From assembly GCA_014529385.2 (NCBI GenBank), contig CM043969.1, forward strand, positions 37,133,922 through 37,197,921: a stretch of DNA of 64,000 nt, in the 5' to 3' direction. The position numbers were made by a program, and so were the translations under genes. Below the pieces are notes generated by a model. That model searched no databases. It had not been told where the DNA came from and saw nothing but the letters and a program-made list of their open reading frames with translations. Of the stretch, positions 1-9,962 are shown in pieces. Source of the stretch: Adiantum capillus-veneris. Taxonomy: Eukaryota > Streptophyta > Polypodiopsida > Polypodiales > Pteridaceae. The stretch's first letter is position 1; each line of letters opens with the position of its first letter.

Positions 1-333
1 CTTGCTCCCATCATTGGCCTGAGCGGAATATCATCTCTTTTAAGTGGTACTTTGGTCTGCTGACAGTCATCACATCGTTTTATTGTATTCCTCAACGTCC
101 ATGTGTAATGTCGACCATATTTCTACAGCTAAGACAATTTTTATTGTCTTATCACCTGAGAAATGGCCTCCACCTATTCCTCCATGAGCTTGCTCTAGGA
201 TTATCACATACTTTGACTCTGATGCGCAAATCCTAAGCTAGTTGTCTTTACCTCTCTTATAGAGTTGATTTCCTATTAAAGCGTAATCTCGCGCTTCTGT
301 CTCTACAGCTCTCTGACACGCTTTTGAGGTTCC
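1..333 (-). pseudogene. Element A integrase, second HHCC zinc module and start of the core
   Basis: The minus strand encodes a decayed integrase N-terminal region. A H-x6-H half (HGGIGGGH) is followed about 40 residues later by CDDC, then by the conserved run RDDIPLRPMMGA that leads into the catalytic core of this family. The same junction sequence is seen in fragment L (30509-31120). Two stops interrupt it. It lies directly downstream of another complete HHCC module in the same polyprotein, so the zinc module is duplicated (see findings). The catalytic core lies left of the window. Confidence 0.75.
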
Positions 334-1352
334 CTATGGAAAAGTTCTATTTGTGAGATCTTCAACAATATATTGACTCCATTCAAGAGCGATCATTATC
401 TGATACAATGTTGAATACTCAGCTGGCGTTTTTGACGAACATGTAATACATACTGTGACATATTCATGTACACTCTCTTTCATTCCTGGCCCGTAGACTC
501 CTAGTTGTAACAGATTCCTATACGTGTTCCTTCTTGAACAATGAAATGCACATTCCTGAACGTGTGCTTCTTGCACATATATGTTATATTCTTCAGGATT
601 GATGCATAACCTTAAAATGTTATCGGTTCCTAAGTGATACAACCTTCCTGCAATCAACTGAAGATTCTTGGATTGCTGAATAGTAACTTGTTTCTGATTG
701 TATTCTTTTCTATCAAACTCTCCTCCATAGGTTAATAGACTAACAACATCCTGAGACCACTTTGGTATCATTTCTAACTTGAATAAGTACGCATCTAGCA
801 TGTCGTCATCTACACCTATAGGGTCTTCTCCATTTATCAACCTTGAAAGGTGATCCACTCTAAGATGTGTCTTTCCTTTCTTTACTACTATCGTGAAGTC
901 AAATTCTAATAAGATGATGAACCGTCTCACTATCCGTCCGGTATTGCATGGTTTGTTCACTAGGTAGAGCAAGGCTTGATGATCTGTGAAAAACAAAAGC
1001 TTATTGGCTAGAAGATAATGCCAAAAGTTCTTCACAGCATAAATCATTCCTAATCCCTCTCGCTCTGTTGTTGTGTAATTCCTTTCAGCATTGTTGAGCT
1101 GTCAACTAGCATAGCAGCTTGGAGAATCCATGCTTCCTTCTTCTGGCTGAGCGAGGATGCATCCTATTGCATATGCCGAAGCATCTATATGCACATGGAA
1201 TATCTTCTCCCAATCTGGTGATTTCAAGAATCTTTCAGTTTCTTGAAGGATTCCTCACACTCCTCTGTCCATTCGAAATTCACTATTAGCCTGGAAAGTG
1301 GTTGGCCTATTATAGTGTACATGTAAATGAATCGTATATAATATCCACAATG
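334..1352 (-). pseudogene. Element A RNase H and first integrase HHCC module
   Basis: RNase H starts with the HVHIDASAYAIG motif (first catalytic Asp). It continues through NYTTTEREGLGMIYAVK (catalytic Glu) and FFTDHQALLYLV (catalytic Asp), to the DHLSRL segment that usually closes the domain in plant gypsy elements. After a linker comes an integrase zinc-binding module, H-x6-H (HVQECAFH) and CITC. The upstream RT-RNase H link has a stop and a deletion of roughly ten codons. Only the 334-1047 part is open. Function in life: degrading the RNA strand during reverse transcription and binding DNA ends for integration. Now inactive. Confidence 0.85.
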
Positions 1353-2030
1353 TCACATAAAGCTCTGCACTTGTTTTGGGTTGGTTGGTCTAGGCATATC
1401 CACTATTACTTTTATCTTTTCCATATCCGTGGATATTCCGTTATGTGAAACAATATGTCCCAGAATTCTGCCTTGTCGGACAATAAACACACACTTCTTA
1501 GGATTGAGACAAATGCGATATGTCCTACATTTCTCGAATACCTTTTTTAGGTGTTCTAGATGCTCATCTCTCAGAAGAGAGTGTACACACAGGTCATCCA
1601 TGTATATTTCTAGAAACAACCTCAAGTACTCTTTGAATGCATGCATCATCAGACTCTGGAATGTTGTGGGAGCATTAGTTAAACCAAACGGCATAACTCG
1701 ATACACATAAATTTCCCACTCCGTTGCAAAAGCTGTTTTGTGTTGATTCTCTGGCGCAATGGCAAGCTGATTATATCTTGAAAATCCATCTAGAAAGGAA
1801 TATGCTCTTTCCTCCGATACACGTTCTAGAACATGATTAGTTATCGGCAAGGGATAATTATCCCCGATTGTCGCAGCATTTACTTTCTTCAAATTGACAC
1901 ACACTCGAAGTTTCCCGTTTTTCTTAGGCACTACCACAATCGGAGATACCCAATCCATGTGTTCAATCTCATATATGAATTCAGCTTCCATTAGCTTGTC
2001 TATTTCTTCTTTGATTCGCTTAGAAAACGT
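1353..2030 (-). pseudogene. Element A reverse transcriptase, C-terminal part
   Basis: A Ty3/gypsy RT palm and fingers. WVSPIVVVPKKNGKLRVC and the Asp-containing SFLDGFSRYNQ block come first, then the catalytic YMDD box (1593-1604), then LGHIVSHNGI. The frame is open for 212 codons. The N-terminal continuation lies 9.9 kb away at 11954-12590, because gypsy B inserted within the codon run just before this segment. Removing B with one ACGT copy makes the frame continuous. Comparable plant elements use the same PIVVVPKKNGK and FGLTNAP blocks. A stop right after the QVQSF block breaks the link to RNase H. Confidence 0.92.
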
Positions 2031-4019
2031 TGTCGAGAAATTTGCGGTCTTGCGAGGAAAGCACCGGGCTTATTGCTGTGAGAGTTTGTGAGAGAAATCA
2101 ACAAAAACTATATGAAGGAGTTAAACCATAGATGCCATGAAGACTAGGGTTTGGAAATAGGTACAATCAAAGAAGCCCACCCATTCTCTCTTGCACTCAC
2201 ACGCACAAAGAAAGAACACAAAAGTGAATGTCAAAATAACACAAAGATGAAAACATCAAGGCTATGGTCATATCGTATCATGGGAAATATGAAAGGGTTA
2301 ATAGATGAGTTAATGGCATTTAATCTTGGCTCACCAAATATCCTACCAATTGTTCTTTGGAATTGTAGTTTTGTGCTTACCATAATATATATATTTTGTC
2401 TAGTGATTGGGATTAATTTTGTATACAAATCCTCTTGGTTCATAGCAAGATAACTACGCTTACGTCAAAAGAAAAGTTATAGTCTATGAGAGGTAGTATG
2501 ATGGGATCCGGTGATAGAAGTATTTCATTGAGCCTTTCTGGGCCAAAGAGAAACACTATACGATGTTGAAAGTGTATTTTATGGCTAATCCATACGTTAA
2601 TTCTAATAGATCGTACAGAGTGAAAGCAATAGAAATTATCATCATGTGGGTTATTCATCTAGGATAGTATGTGAGAAATGTAGATATGAGAGAAATGAAG
2701 AGATGAGAAGTTTCCCTCCCAAGCCCTATTCTTGCCCGTAGGCAATAAGGATAATGCGGAGAGACATGTACTTGTAGCAAAGAGAACCTAGAATTTGTAG
2801 AGAGGATGAATTACTAAGAATGAGAGAGATAGGTTTGGTTAATGAGACGAGATTAGATACATATATATGAAAAAGAAAACAACAAGAAATCAAGAAAACA
2901 TCAATGTAGAACACATCTTACTTGACAAACCCTTCGGCACCACTATTGATGGAGAGAGAAGAAGAGGGGAGAATTCAACGTTGATTGATACGCCAAGTCC
3001 AAGACCTTCTTTGATTATAGTTGATCTTCCAAGGATAGCGTACAAGAATGGCTAGTTTTCCTCTAGGAGAAAGTGTAGGCTTGGGCTTATGTTAATGGCT
3101 AAGTACAATTAGGCATTACCACTCACTCCCTCAAGAATTCCTCTCATCAATGGCTTGAATTCTTGAGTGGTTTTCAAGGAAGAAAAGGTCCCTTTTTATA
3201 GGTGAAGGGAACCCCCAAGGGTCTACACAAGAAGAGAGGAGCCGGTGTGAACAGGAATTGGAAAAGTTGGAAATGAGCTGTCCCTGCATGATGTGGGCAG
3301 ACTGGGGTCCAATATTTTGATCATATCTCCTCAACCATGGCTCCAAATCAAAAAGTAAAAATATGGACAAAAAATTCAGCTCATTATCTACGATTTTCTT
3401 TTGAAAATTGTTTTCCAATTTAGATTGGAACCTTGTGTAAAAAATTCATCAAAATAGGGTCCATTTTTGGCAATAAATATCTTCCTGTGGTCCCCTTAGC
3501 CTAGACTTTCATTTGATTCCAAAGGACACCTCATGCCATATGAAAGCATGACACTGCTCCTTGACAAATTTTTGTAATCATGATTGCAATAATTCATTAA
3601 AATAAGTGTATCTTTTAAATCATGCCACCTAGTGTCCCACTAGGATTTGATTCCCTCCTAGTAGCTATTTAAAAAGAAATATAAGAAAAATACATAGAAT
3701 ATATATATACTGGAGTTTACCTTAGATATAGGATCTAACTAGGGTGTGAGATGATAATGAGATAGTAGAAATAAAGAATCAATGCTTTTTGCCCCAAGTT
3801 AAAGAGGCGGAGCTATTGATGCTTTTCCCATAGTATTTTCTGATGGTGGTAAAGTAAGAATAGGTTACCCTTGAGAAAAATAATAGGATGAGATAGAAGG
3901 CTTATTATTATACCTAAATATGTATATGTACATTATAGGAAAGATAATTATGTATCTAAAAAATTACAAGATAGATCTTGTAGCATGCGTTCCCACTATG
4001 TACGTGTCACAGCACGACA
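2031..4019 (-). repeat. 3' LTR of gypsy B
   Basis: A direct repeat of 9963-11953, with 1989 against 1991 bp. Termini are TGTCG and CGACA, a perfect 5-bp inverted pair. In the sense direction a TATAAAAAGG box sits at 3191-3200, the likely core promoter in the 5' copy. Short open frames here recur at matching places in the other LTR with no protein similarity I recognise, so I do not call genes. Confidence 0.93.
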
Positions 4020-4036
4020 TCCACCCCCTCTAAACC
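4020..4036 (-). other. Polypurine tract of gypsy B
   Basis: The minus strand reads AGAGGGGGTGGA immediately before the TGTCG start of the 3' LTR. That is the position and composition of a plus-strand priming tract. Confidence 0.75.
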
Positions 4037-4577
4037 TGCACATCCTCTGGTATGTCCACATTATTTCTTTGTAAGATGAGCCCTCTTGTACATCTTCCTT
4101 GCTTTCTTCTTCACTGGATGATTCCAAAGCTTCATCTTTACTTTGATCTTTACCTATGGTTTGCTCTTCTTCCTCATCAACATCTTCTGGATCATTGTCT
4201 CCTCTTCTCTTAAACATTTTGATCCTTTTTCCTGCAATGGGAATCTTTACTTCGGTACCATCTAGTTCAGACAAGCTGTAAGTAGCATTTTCATGCACAT
4301 GCTTTACAACATACGGTCCAAACTATCTTTTTGAAAACTTACGCATGACTGTGTGTTGGTTATCAAGGCTACTATCATACACCAAAACCCAGTCACCTTT
4401 GTCAATTGCTTTGCTCCTGAGTCGATGTCGCTTATCAAAGTAGTCCTTGTTTTTCAACCTTGCATTTTTGAGTCGTTCTTTTGCAGCTTCAATGTCTCCA
4501 GATCTTCTCTCTAGCTTCCTTACACGCAGTGCAAGGAGATCTTCCCTGCTAAGCCCCTCTTGCCAAGGTAGTACATT
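4037..4577 (-). pseudogene. Gypsy B integrase C-terminus, GPY/F-like module and acidic tail
   Basis: Minus-strand translation gives a basic stretch (FDKRHRLRSKAIDKGDWVL), then an FGPYVV motif followed by YSLSELDGTEV. This matches the GPY/F module that ends many Ty3/gypsy integrases and binds DNA. After it comes a strongly acidic, Ser/Glu-rich tail that runs into the 3' LTR. A stop sits just before FGPYVV. I see no clear chromodomain, although the acidic tail occupies the place where one could be. Confidence 0.7.
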
Positions 4578-5480
4578 TCATGTGGGAATTGTATCTTTAA
4601 TCGGCATCATTGGCTTTTGACCATACATTAGCTCCGCAGGCATGTATCCAGTTATTGAGCTATGTGTTGTACGATCAGCCCATAAAGCATATGGTAGCAG
4701 TTTTGGCCACTCACCAACTCTTCCTTCACAAGCCTTGGCCAAAGCTTTGATGATAGGAGGATGCCCTCTTTCACTCTTTCCATTGCCTTCAGGGTTGTAA
4801 GCTGTAGTAAGAGAAAGCTTGATTCCTAATCTAGAAAAGAACTCCCTTGCTTCTTCGGCATCCAGTTCACCTCTATCTGCAATGATTTTTTCCACACAAC
4901 CATAACAGCAAATCACCTCATCAAGAAGGAATTTGCACACAGCTTCTGTGGTTTTAGCTCTTAATGCTCTTCCTTCAACCTGATTAGTTAGGTCTTCTCA
5001 TGCAAGAACTAAGTATCTCATCTTCCAGAGTCCTAAAGGCATTGTGACTAGATCCACAACCCATTTATAGTGCATGGCTAGTGGATATGTAGGGTGCAAT
5101 CCATCACGATGTCGGACATTTGAATACATTTGACAAGTTACACATGACTCTACAAATTGAGATACATATTTATACATACACTTCCACCAATATTTTTCTT
5201 TCAACTTGGAGAAGGTTGCCCACACACCCTTGTGTCCAATCCATAGACTCTCATGAAACTCTTGCATAAGCTTTACTTGAGTCTCTTTTTTACATATAAC
5301 CCGTTGTGGTGTAGCACCCTTTTGTTTAGGATGCTTCCACAAGTAACCATCCCTCAAAAAGTACCCATATGCTTTCCTGCGTATCCTCTTGAATTCTTGT
5401 TCAGACCAATCATCCTGTTTTGTTAGAGTACTCAAGTAGCTTCCAATAAGAAGCCAATCACCTTCATAAAGATCTTTCAA
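4578..5480 (-). pseudogene. Gypsy B integrase zinc finger and catalytic core
   Basis: The N-terminal zinc module shows HESLWIGHKG (H-x6-H) and CVTC. The core follows with VDLVTMP (first Asp region) and IADRGELDAEEAREFF (second Asp), then AYNPEGNGKSERGH (catalytic Glu in the GNGKSE context). The 4998-5480 and 4578-4940 parts are separate frames, so the core is broken between them. The enzyme would have joined element cDNA to the chromosome. A single HHCC module is present here, unlike in element A. Confidence 0.88.
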
Positions 5481-5483
5481 GAA

Positions 5484-6019
5484 TCATTCAAATAGATTAG
5501 TCATGCAGACATTGTTACCTTTGACATGAGAGATAGAATATAACTTTGTGCCTATATCATCTCCCTCGTCAATCATTTGTGACTCATCTTCATACCTTGC
5601 CCTTGATAGCATATCTGCCACTGTATTGTCTTTACCTGCAATGTGCTTAAACTCAGGATTTAAGGACTTAATGTAGGCAATCCACCGCAACATAGCAATG
5701 TCTGGTGTTGAGCAGCTTGTAATCATCCCAAGAAGTGGTAGAAAATCTGTTTCTACAACCACACATGCACCAATTAGGTACTCTTTCCCACTTTTTAAGG
5801 CTGTAACCATACCCCATAACTCTCTTTATCTGTGGATAGTTTCTTTGGCGAGAACTTAGCACCTTTGCTCCAAATCTTACCACATACCTGTGTCCTTCTT
5901 TGTCATCTTGCCCTATTGCCCATCCAATCCATGTAGGACTGGTGTCTACTGTCACAATTACTGGCCTTTGACACTCATAGTCTACCTTTCTCAAAGTTGT
6001 TGCTAACTGGAGCAACTCC
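5484..6019 (-). pseudogene. Gypsy B RNase H
   Basis: Downstream of RT, the segment with VIVTVDTSPTWIGWAIGQ carries the first catalytic Asp and RFGAKVLSSRQRNYPQIKR the conserved middle. The second frame (VVETDFLPLLGMI, then KHIAGKDNTVADMLSRA) gives the C-terminal Asp and the closing block. A frameshift near 5800 separates the halves. The Glu-bearing helix reads MGYGYSLKKWE in the first frame, where the junction is scrambled. Confidence 0.82.
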
Positions 6020-7418
6020 TTTAGCTTTTTCATGGATTTTACATGTGCTTCTGTCCATTTAAACTTTTCATTCTTTCTAAGCAGCTGATAAAGAGGATCA
6101 GCTACATGTGCATAATGTGGAATCCAAATAACATAGAAGACACATGCTCCCAGAAACCTTCTAACCTCAGTGATGCTAGTGCATGTTTCTTTCATTCTTT
6201 GGATGGCATCTACCTTTGATGGACAAGGTTTCCTACCATATGGCCCGCACATGTGCCCCACAATAAGCACTTCATTGACACCAAACATAGACTTTTTCCC
6301 TGACAATGTAAGATTCACTTCTTTCAACCTAGACAAAATTTTATCACAATCATTTATGTGATTTACCACAAACCTGCGACATCCCTTGAGATCCAAAGCT
6401 TTATCTTTGTCACTTTCTTCACATCCTTTGATAGGCAAATCATCAATGAAAGGCATTGTGATTTGAGGAATAAAGTCACGTAAGACCTTATTCATCCCAG
6501 TCATCATATGTGCAACCGAGTTGGTTGCTCCCTGTGGCAAGGTACACATCCTTACCAAACCCAAAGGTGTCCTCATGGTTGTCAAGTCTCTGCTTTCGAT
6601 TGCAAGCTGAAATTGATCATACCCTGAGTAGAGATCCCCCATTGAGTAAATTGCCCTCCTTGCAAACGCCTCTGCAAACTCATCCACAATTGGACCTGTA
6701 CCTATATTTCTAACTGTCACCTTGTTCACAGGTTCATATCTTGGATGAAGCGTAGAGAACCATTCTTCTTTGGAATCGTGAACCACATGTTTGAGTATGG
6801 AGCACAAGAAGGCTCCAAGATTCCCATTTTGATTTTCTCATTTAGTAGCTCTACTAACTTTGGCAAATGAGCCTTTGGAATCGGAATAGGCCGCAGATTC
6901 CAAGGCACATGAGGTATTGTGAAAATTACCATACGAGCTACAATAGAAGGATCAACACATCCTATCTCATGTGGCTCAAATGCAAAAGCCTTACCATGCT
7001 TTGAAAGCATTTCATTGAAGCACTTTGTCTCCTCCTGTGTTAGAAACTCCTCACAACCAATCTGCAACTCTTGAAAAGACTCCTTTGTGAAGGTATGCCC
7101 GATCTTTTTAGGATTCCTCAAACTTGGTTGTAAAGTAGCTTGCTCAATCTTTTCCCTGTTGTTGGGTGGTAAGGGTGAAGCTACTGGTTTCACCTTCTTT
7201 GCTACACTCTTGTATTTAGATTCAACATGGACTTCTGGGCCAACTTTTTGGCTTTCTTTAAAGGCTTCTATTACTTGATACATTTCCATAGAGCAAAATT
7301 TCACAAATTCATTTTCAAGATGCAAACTAGACCCCATTATAGCATCAAGCTCACCCACAGTATCTACAAAAGCAACTTGTTCACACAAACCCAAAACAAT
7401 TTCAGTGGGCTTTAGCAA
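6020..7418 (-). pseudogene. Gypsy B reverse transcriptase with FIDD box
   Basis: The N-terminal frame (6726-7418) carries a linker, then IPKKNGSLRFIQDMNL of RT. The next frame (5668-6807) has the GDLYSGYDQFQLAI block with a catalytic Asp, TPLGLVRMCTLPQGATNS, then PFIDDLPIKG. The catalytic box is therefore F-I-D-D (6439-6450) instead of the usual Y-[VMI]-D-D; the two Asp are kept. LGACVFY and IPHYAHVADPLYQLL follow as in gypsy RT. The two frames overlap, so one frameshift breaks the gene near 6780. Confidence 0.88.
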
Positions 7419-8110
7419 CCCACTTTTTAATGACTATTTGTACATTATGCACATATTGCCTCTCACATCTCTTCAAATCTTCAAGTTTTGTAAAACATAC
7501 TGATCCATTCCTTGTTACCAAGGAGCTCGTTGAGAAAGTTTCACCTATTTTTGGATCAGACGAGACCCGTTTTCTTTCTGTACCACTGCAATCCCGCTTT
7601 ACAATGGTACTTGGCCAAAACCCATCATTTCTCTATGATCATGAAACTCTTTGCTTACCTTTGGTAGAGGATGTTCTCTGAGGTTGTCACGATTTCTTTC
7701 ATGGTTTACACAAACTGTGAGAAATTGGACAGCTCGTTTACCATCTTTGCTACGTATCCTAACATATGCTGAACCATCATCCATTATCTTTGTTTCCATT
7801 CAAACTCCCACAATGTAGGGCTGTCCAAGGATGAGATGATATGAAGATGTATCCTGTACAAAGAAGTTTTGGTCAATCTTTACATCACCTATTGTCACCT
7901 TCACACCTGGACATGCTGCATACAATTCACCGGATGAATTGTTTGCCACTTTTACCATCTAGCCATGATCTGTGTCCATTGGCCATTTGCACTTGTTGTA
8001 GAGACTCTTTGACATTATGTTTATTTCTGAACCATGGTCAATCAAGGCAACAAATGGCTCTTCAAGATCACCTACCTTGACCAAAGTTTCTGTAGTAGCC
8101 CTTGTTCAAT
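7419..8110 (-). pseudogene. Gypsy B aspartic protease, DHG type
   Basis: Minus-strand translation shows ALIDHGSEINIMS, with the catalytic triplet D-H-G at 8031-8039 where most retropepsins have D-T-G or D-S-G. It is followed by ACPGVKVTIGDV, then QDTSSYHLILGQPYI (flap-to-C-terminal ILG block) and DGSAYVRIRSKDGKRAVQF. The surrounding sequence is otherwise a conserved retropepsin-like domain, so DHG is probably native to this lineage and not decay; I recall similar DHGSE proteases in some fungal and plant gypsy-like elements. Two in-frame stops, one about 15 codons after the active site, show this copy is dead. It would have cut the Gag-Pol polyprotein. Confidence 0.78.
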
Positions 8111-8986
8111 GACTTCGTGAATAGTAACTCCTAGGAATATCTCCAACTTCTTCATCATCATTTGAGAAATGCACTTGCTTCACTCTCCCACTAGATTGGT
8201 AGCATCCTACCACAGCTCCATCATCCTCCTTATTTTGCAGCTGCATCCCTTGTGTCTTTGAGGTTTCCCCTTCAACCTGTGGATGAGAAACTTCAGCAAG
8301 GGTTTGCCTCTTCCTCTTGATGATGTCAATGATCTCCTCATGGAATTCACGCTTTGCAATGCCAAGAACTTCTCCCAGAGTAAACTCAATCTTGCTATTC
8401 AAGATCCTTTCCTCCAAGACTTTCTTTAAATCTGTGGCAACCTCAATATCAGATTGTAGTTTATAAGTTGGGCCTTTTGTCTTACCTTTTGTTGGCTCTT
8501 TCTTCTTTCCTGTTGTAGACTCCTCCATGAGTACTTCAGGTAGAGATGCTCCTTGTGTTGAGGGTGTTTGAGAAGGCATTGATTCGCTTCTTCCCCCACT
8601 TCTAGAAGCTCTTTTTGATGGTCCTTCATCAGCATTCTGACGCCTGCGCTTCTCTTCTACAATTGCCTCATTTTGTTGGCATTTTGTAATGTAGGCATGC
8701 ACTGACAATGAGTCCACTGGATCATTCCATCCTGTTTCTAGACGTATGCAATCACCTGCTTCATGTAGAATCTCTATTGTAAGCTTTCCCTTTTTAGCTA
8801 ATTGCATGACATTTGGCCAAATTTGATCATGATGGTCACTCACCTCTTCATCACTAAGATGCTAAAATTTTACTCCATAAGTAGCTACCTCAACTGAAGA
8901 GGTGTCATGGTTAGTTTCCATATCTTCAACTAAGGTTTGCATTCCCCACTTCCCAAAGTTAGTTCTCAAGGATAGACCTGTCTCTC
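8111..8986 (-). pseudogene. Gypsy B Gag-protease linker region
   Basis: A 245-residue open frame (8106-8843) with no enzyme motif. It is hydrophilic, rich in Lys, Glu, Ser and Thr, with two basic runs (KKKEPTKGKTKG and IIKRKRQ) and a predicted-helix segment, TLGEVLGIAKREFHEEIID. It lies between the zinc knuckle and the DHG protease, so it is the spacer part of the Gag-Pol precursor. Function unknown; nucleic-acid binding is plausible from charge alone. Confidence 0.6.
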
Positions 8987-9262
8987 TTAAGTGGATTTTA
9001 CCATCCTTAAAAAGACAACATCTTTTGACAAAGCATCACTAAAATCATCACAATCCCTTCTTACATGGTCTGTACTATCACACCAAATACATCTTTTAAC
9101 AAACCCTTCTTTGGGATGTTGTCTTTGCCTAGGAAGTGGCCCTGATGATTGGCCTTTTTCTTCAAGCTTTGCAAGCTTCACCTTCAAGTCACACATTCCC
9201 TTCACAAGCTCATCTAGCATGGAATCATCAAACTTAGTAGAGATAAAAGTAGGCTTTACCAT
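8987..9262 (-). pseudogene. Gypsy B Gag zinc knuckle
   Basis: The frame contains CIWCDSTDHVRRDC, a canonical C-x2-C-x4-H-x4-C knuckle that binds packaged RNA. It is preceded by a coiled-coil-like helix (DLKVKLAKLEEK). It is separated from the N-terminal Gag frame by about 180 bp with stops or frameshifts. Confidence 0.85.
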
Positions 9263-9438
9263 TTTGTCAGAAGTTGAGGTGGAAGGACTTGTAGTGTTTC
9301 CAATCGGTCTTTAGTCCTTGCTCAACATCTTTATCTTCAAGAAGAAGCTCCAAATTTTTTTGAAACTCTTTACCTGCAGGCTTGTTAGAAAAGATATGTC
9401 CTCTATGCATCTAGTGTGGCCCTTTCTGTCCTTGTGAG

Positions 9439-9909
9439 TTATGCATAGCGCCGCTCAAATTCCCTAAGTAGCTCTGTTATTGATAGTCCTTGCTTTGGCT
9501 TGACTACCCATTCTAAGAATGTCCTTTTGGTCACTCTCTCAGAGTCCTCCATGAAATATTCCTCCTTTAAAGCTACTTTGAGTTCTTCCCAATTTCTCCC
9601 ATGCCCATCTTTAATTCCCCTAACATGTTCTCTAATTTTTGGAGCAACAACTAGCTCAAAGCTTTGAATCATCTCACCTTCTGACACGCGATGCAGCTCC
9701 ATCTCCTTCACATACTCGCGGAAGTACTTGGTTACATCTTTTCCATTGAATTGATCCATTCTGTTGACGACCGCTTGTATGGCCTTCATTGCTGAAATCT
9801 CCCTTCTTTTAGTGACATGTTGTTGTTGCATGAACATTGCAAATGCTTGAAACATTTGCATTGTTGTTGGGTCAAAATGCATACCCTGTTGCTCAACATG
9901 ATCACCCAT
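9439..9909 (-). pseudogene. Gypsy B Gag N-terminal capsid region
   Basis: The ATG at 9909-9907 (MGDHVEQQ) is the first in frame after the primer site, which supports it as the start. The translation matches the retrotransposon gag pattern: a Met/Gln-rich start, then MDQFNGKDVTKYFREYVKEM, then an amphipathic region with WEELKVALKEEYF and the LREFERRYA end. It would have formed virus-like particles. The frame closes about 470 bp in, upstream of the knuckle, because of decay. Confidence 0.8.
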
Positions 9910-9938
9910 GGTTACCCACAAACTCTCACCCTAGCAGA

Positions 9939-9956
9939 TTCGCGTCGGGTTCACCA
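9939..9956 (-). other. Primer-binding site of gypsy B
   Basis: The minus strand reads TGGTGAACCCGACGCG six bases after the 5' LTR. It starts with the obligatory TGG that pairs with a tRNA 3' CCA end. I could not assign the tRNA by eye. Confidence 0.6.
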
Positions 9957-9962
9957 AAACTA

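Noticed and set aside
1381-1710. Plus-strand frame of 109 codons opposite the A RT
   Set aside because: Mirror of the coding strand of RT; no motif on its own. Similar opposite-strand frames elsewhere were dropped for the same reason.
2151-3418. Short frames in the B LTRs with near-identical partners at 10163-11350
   Set aside because: The similarity is simply the LTR duplication; no protein signature.
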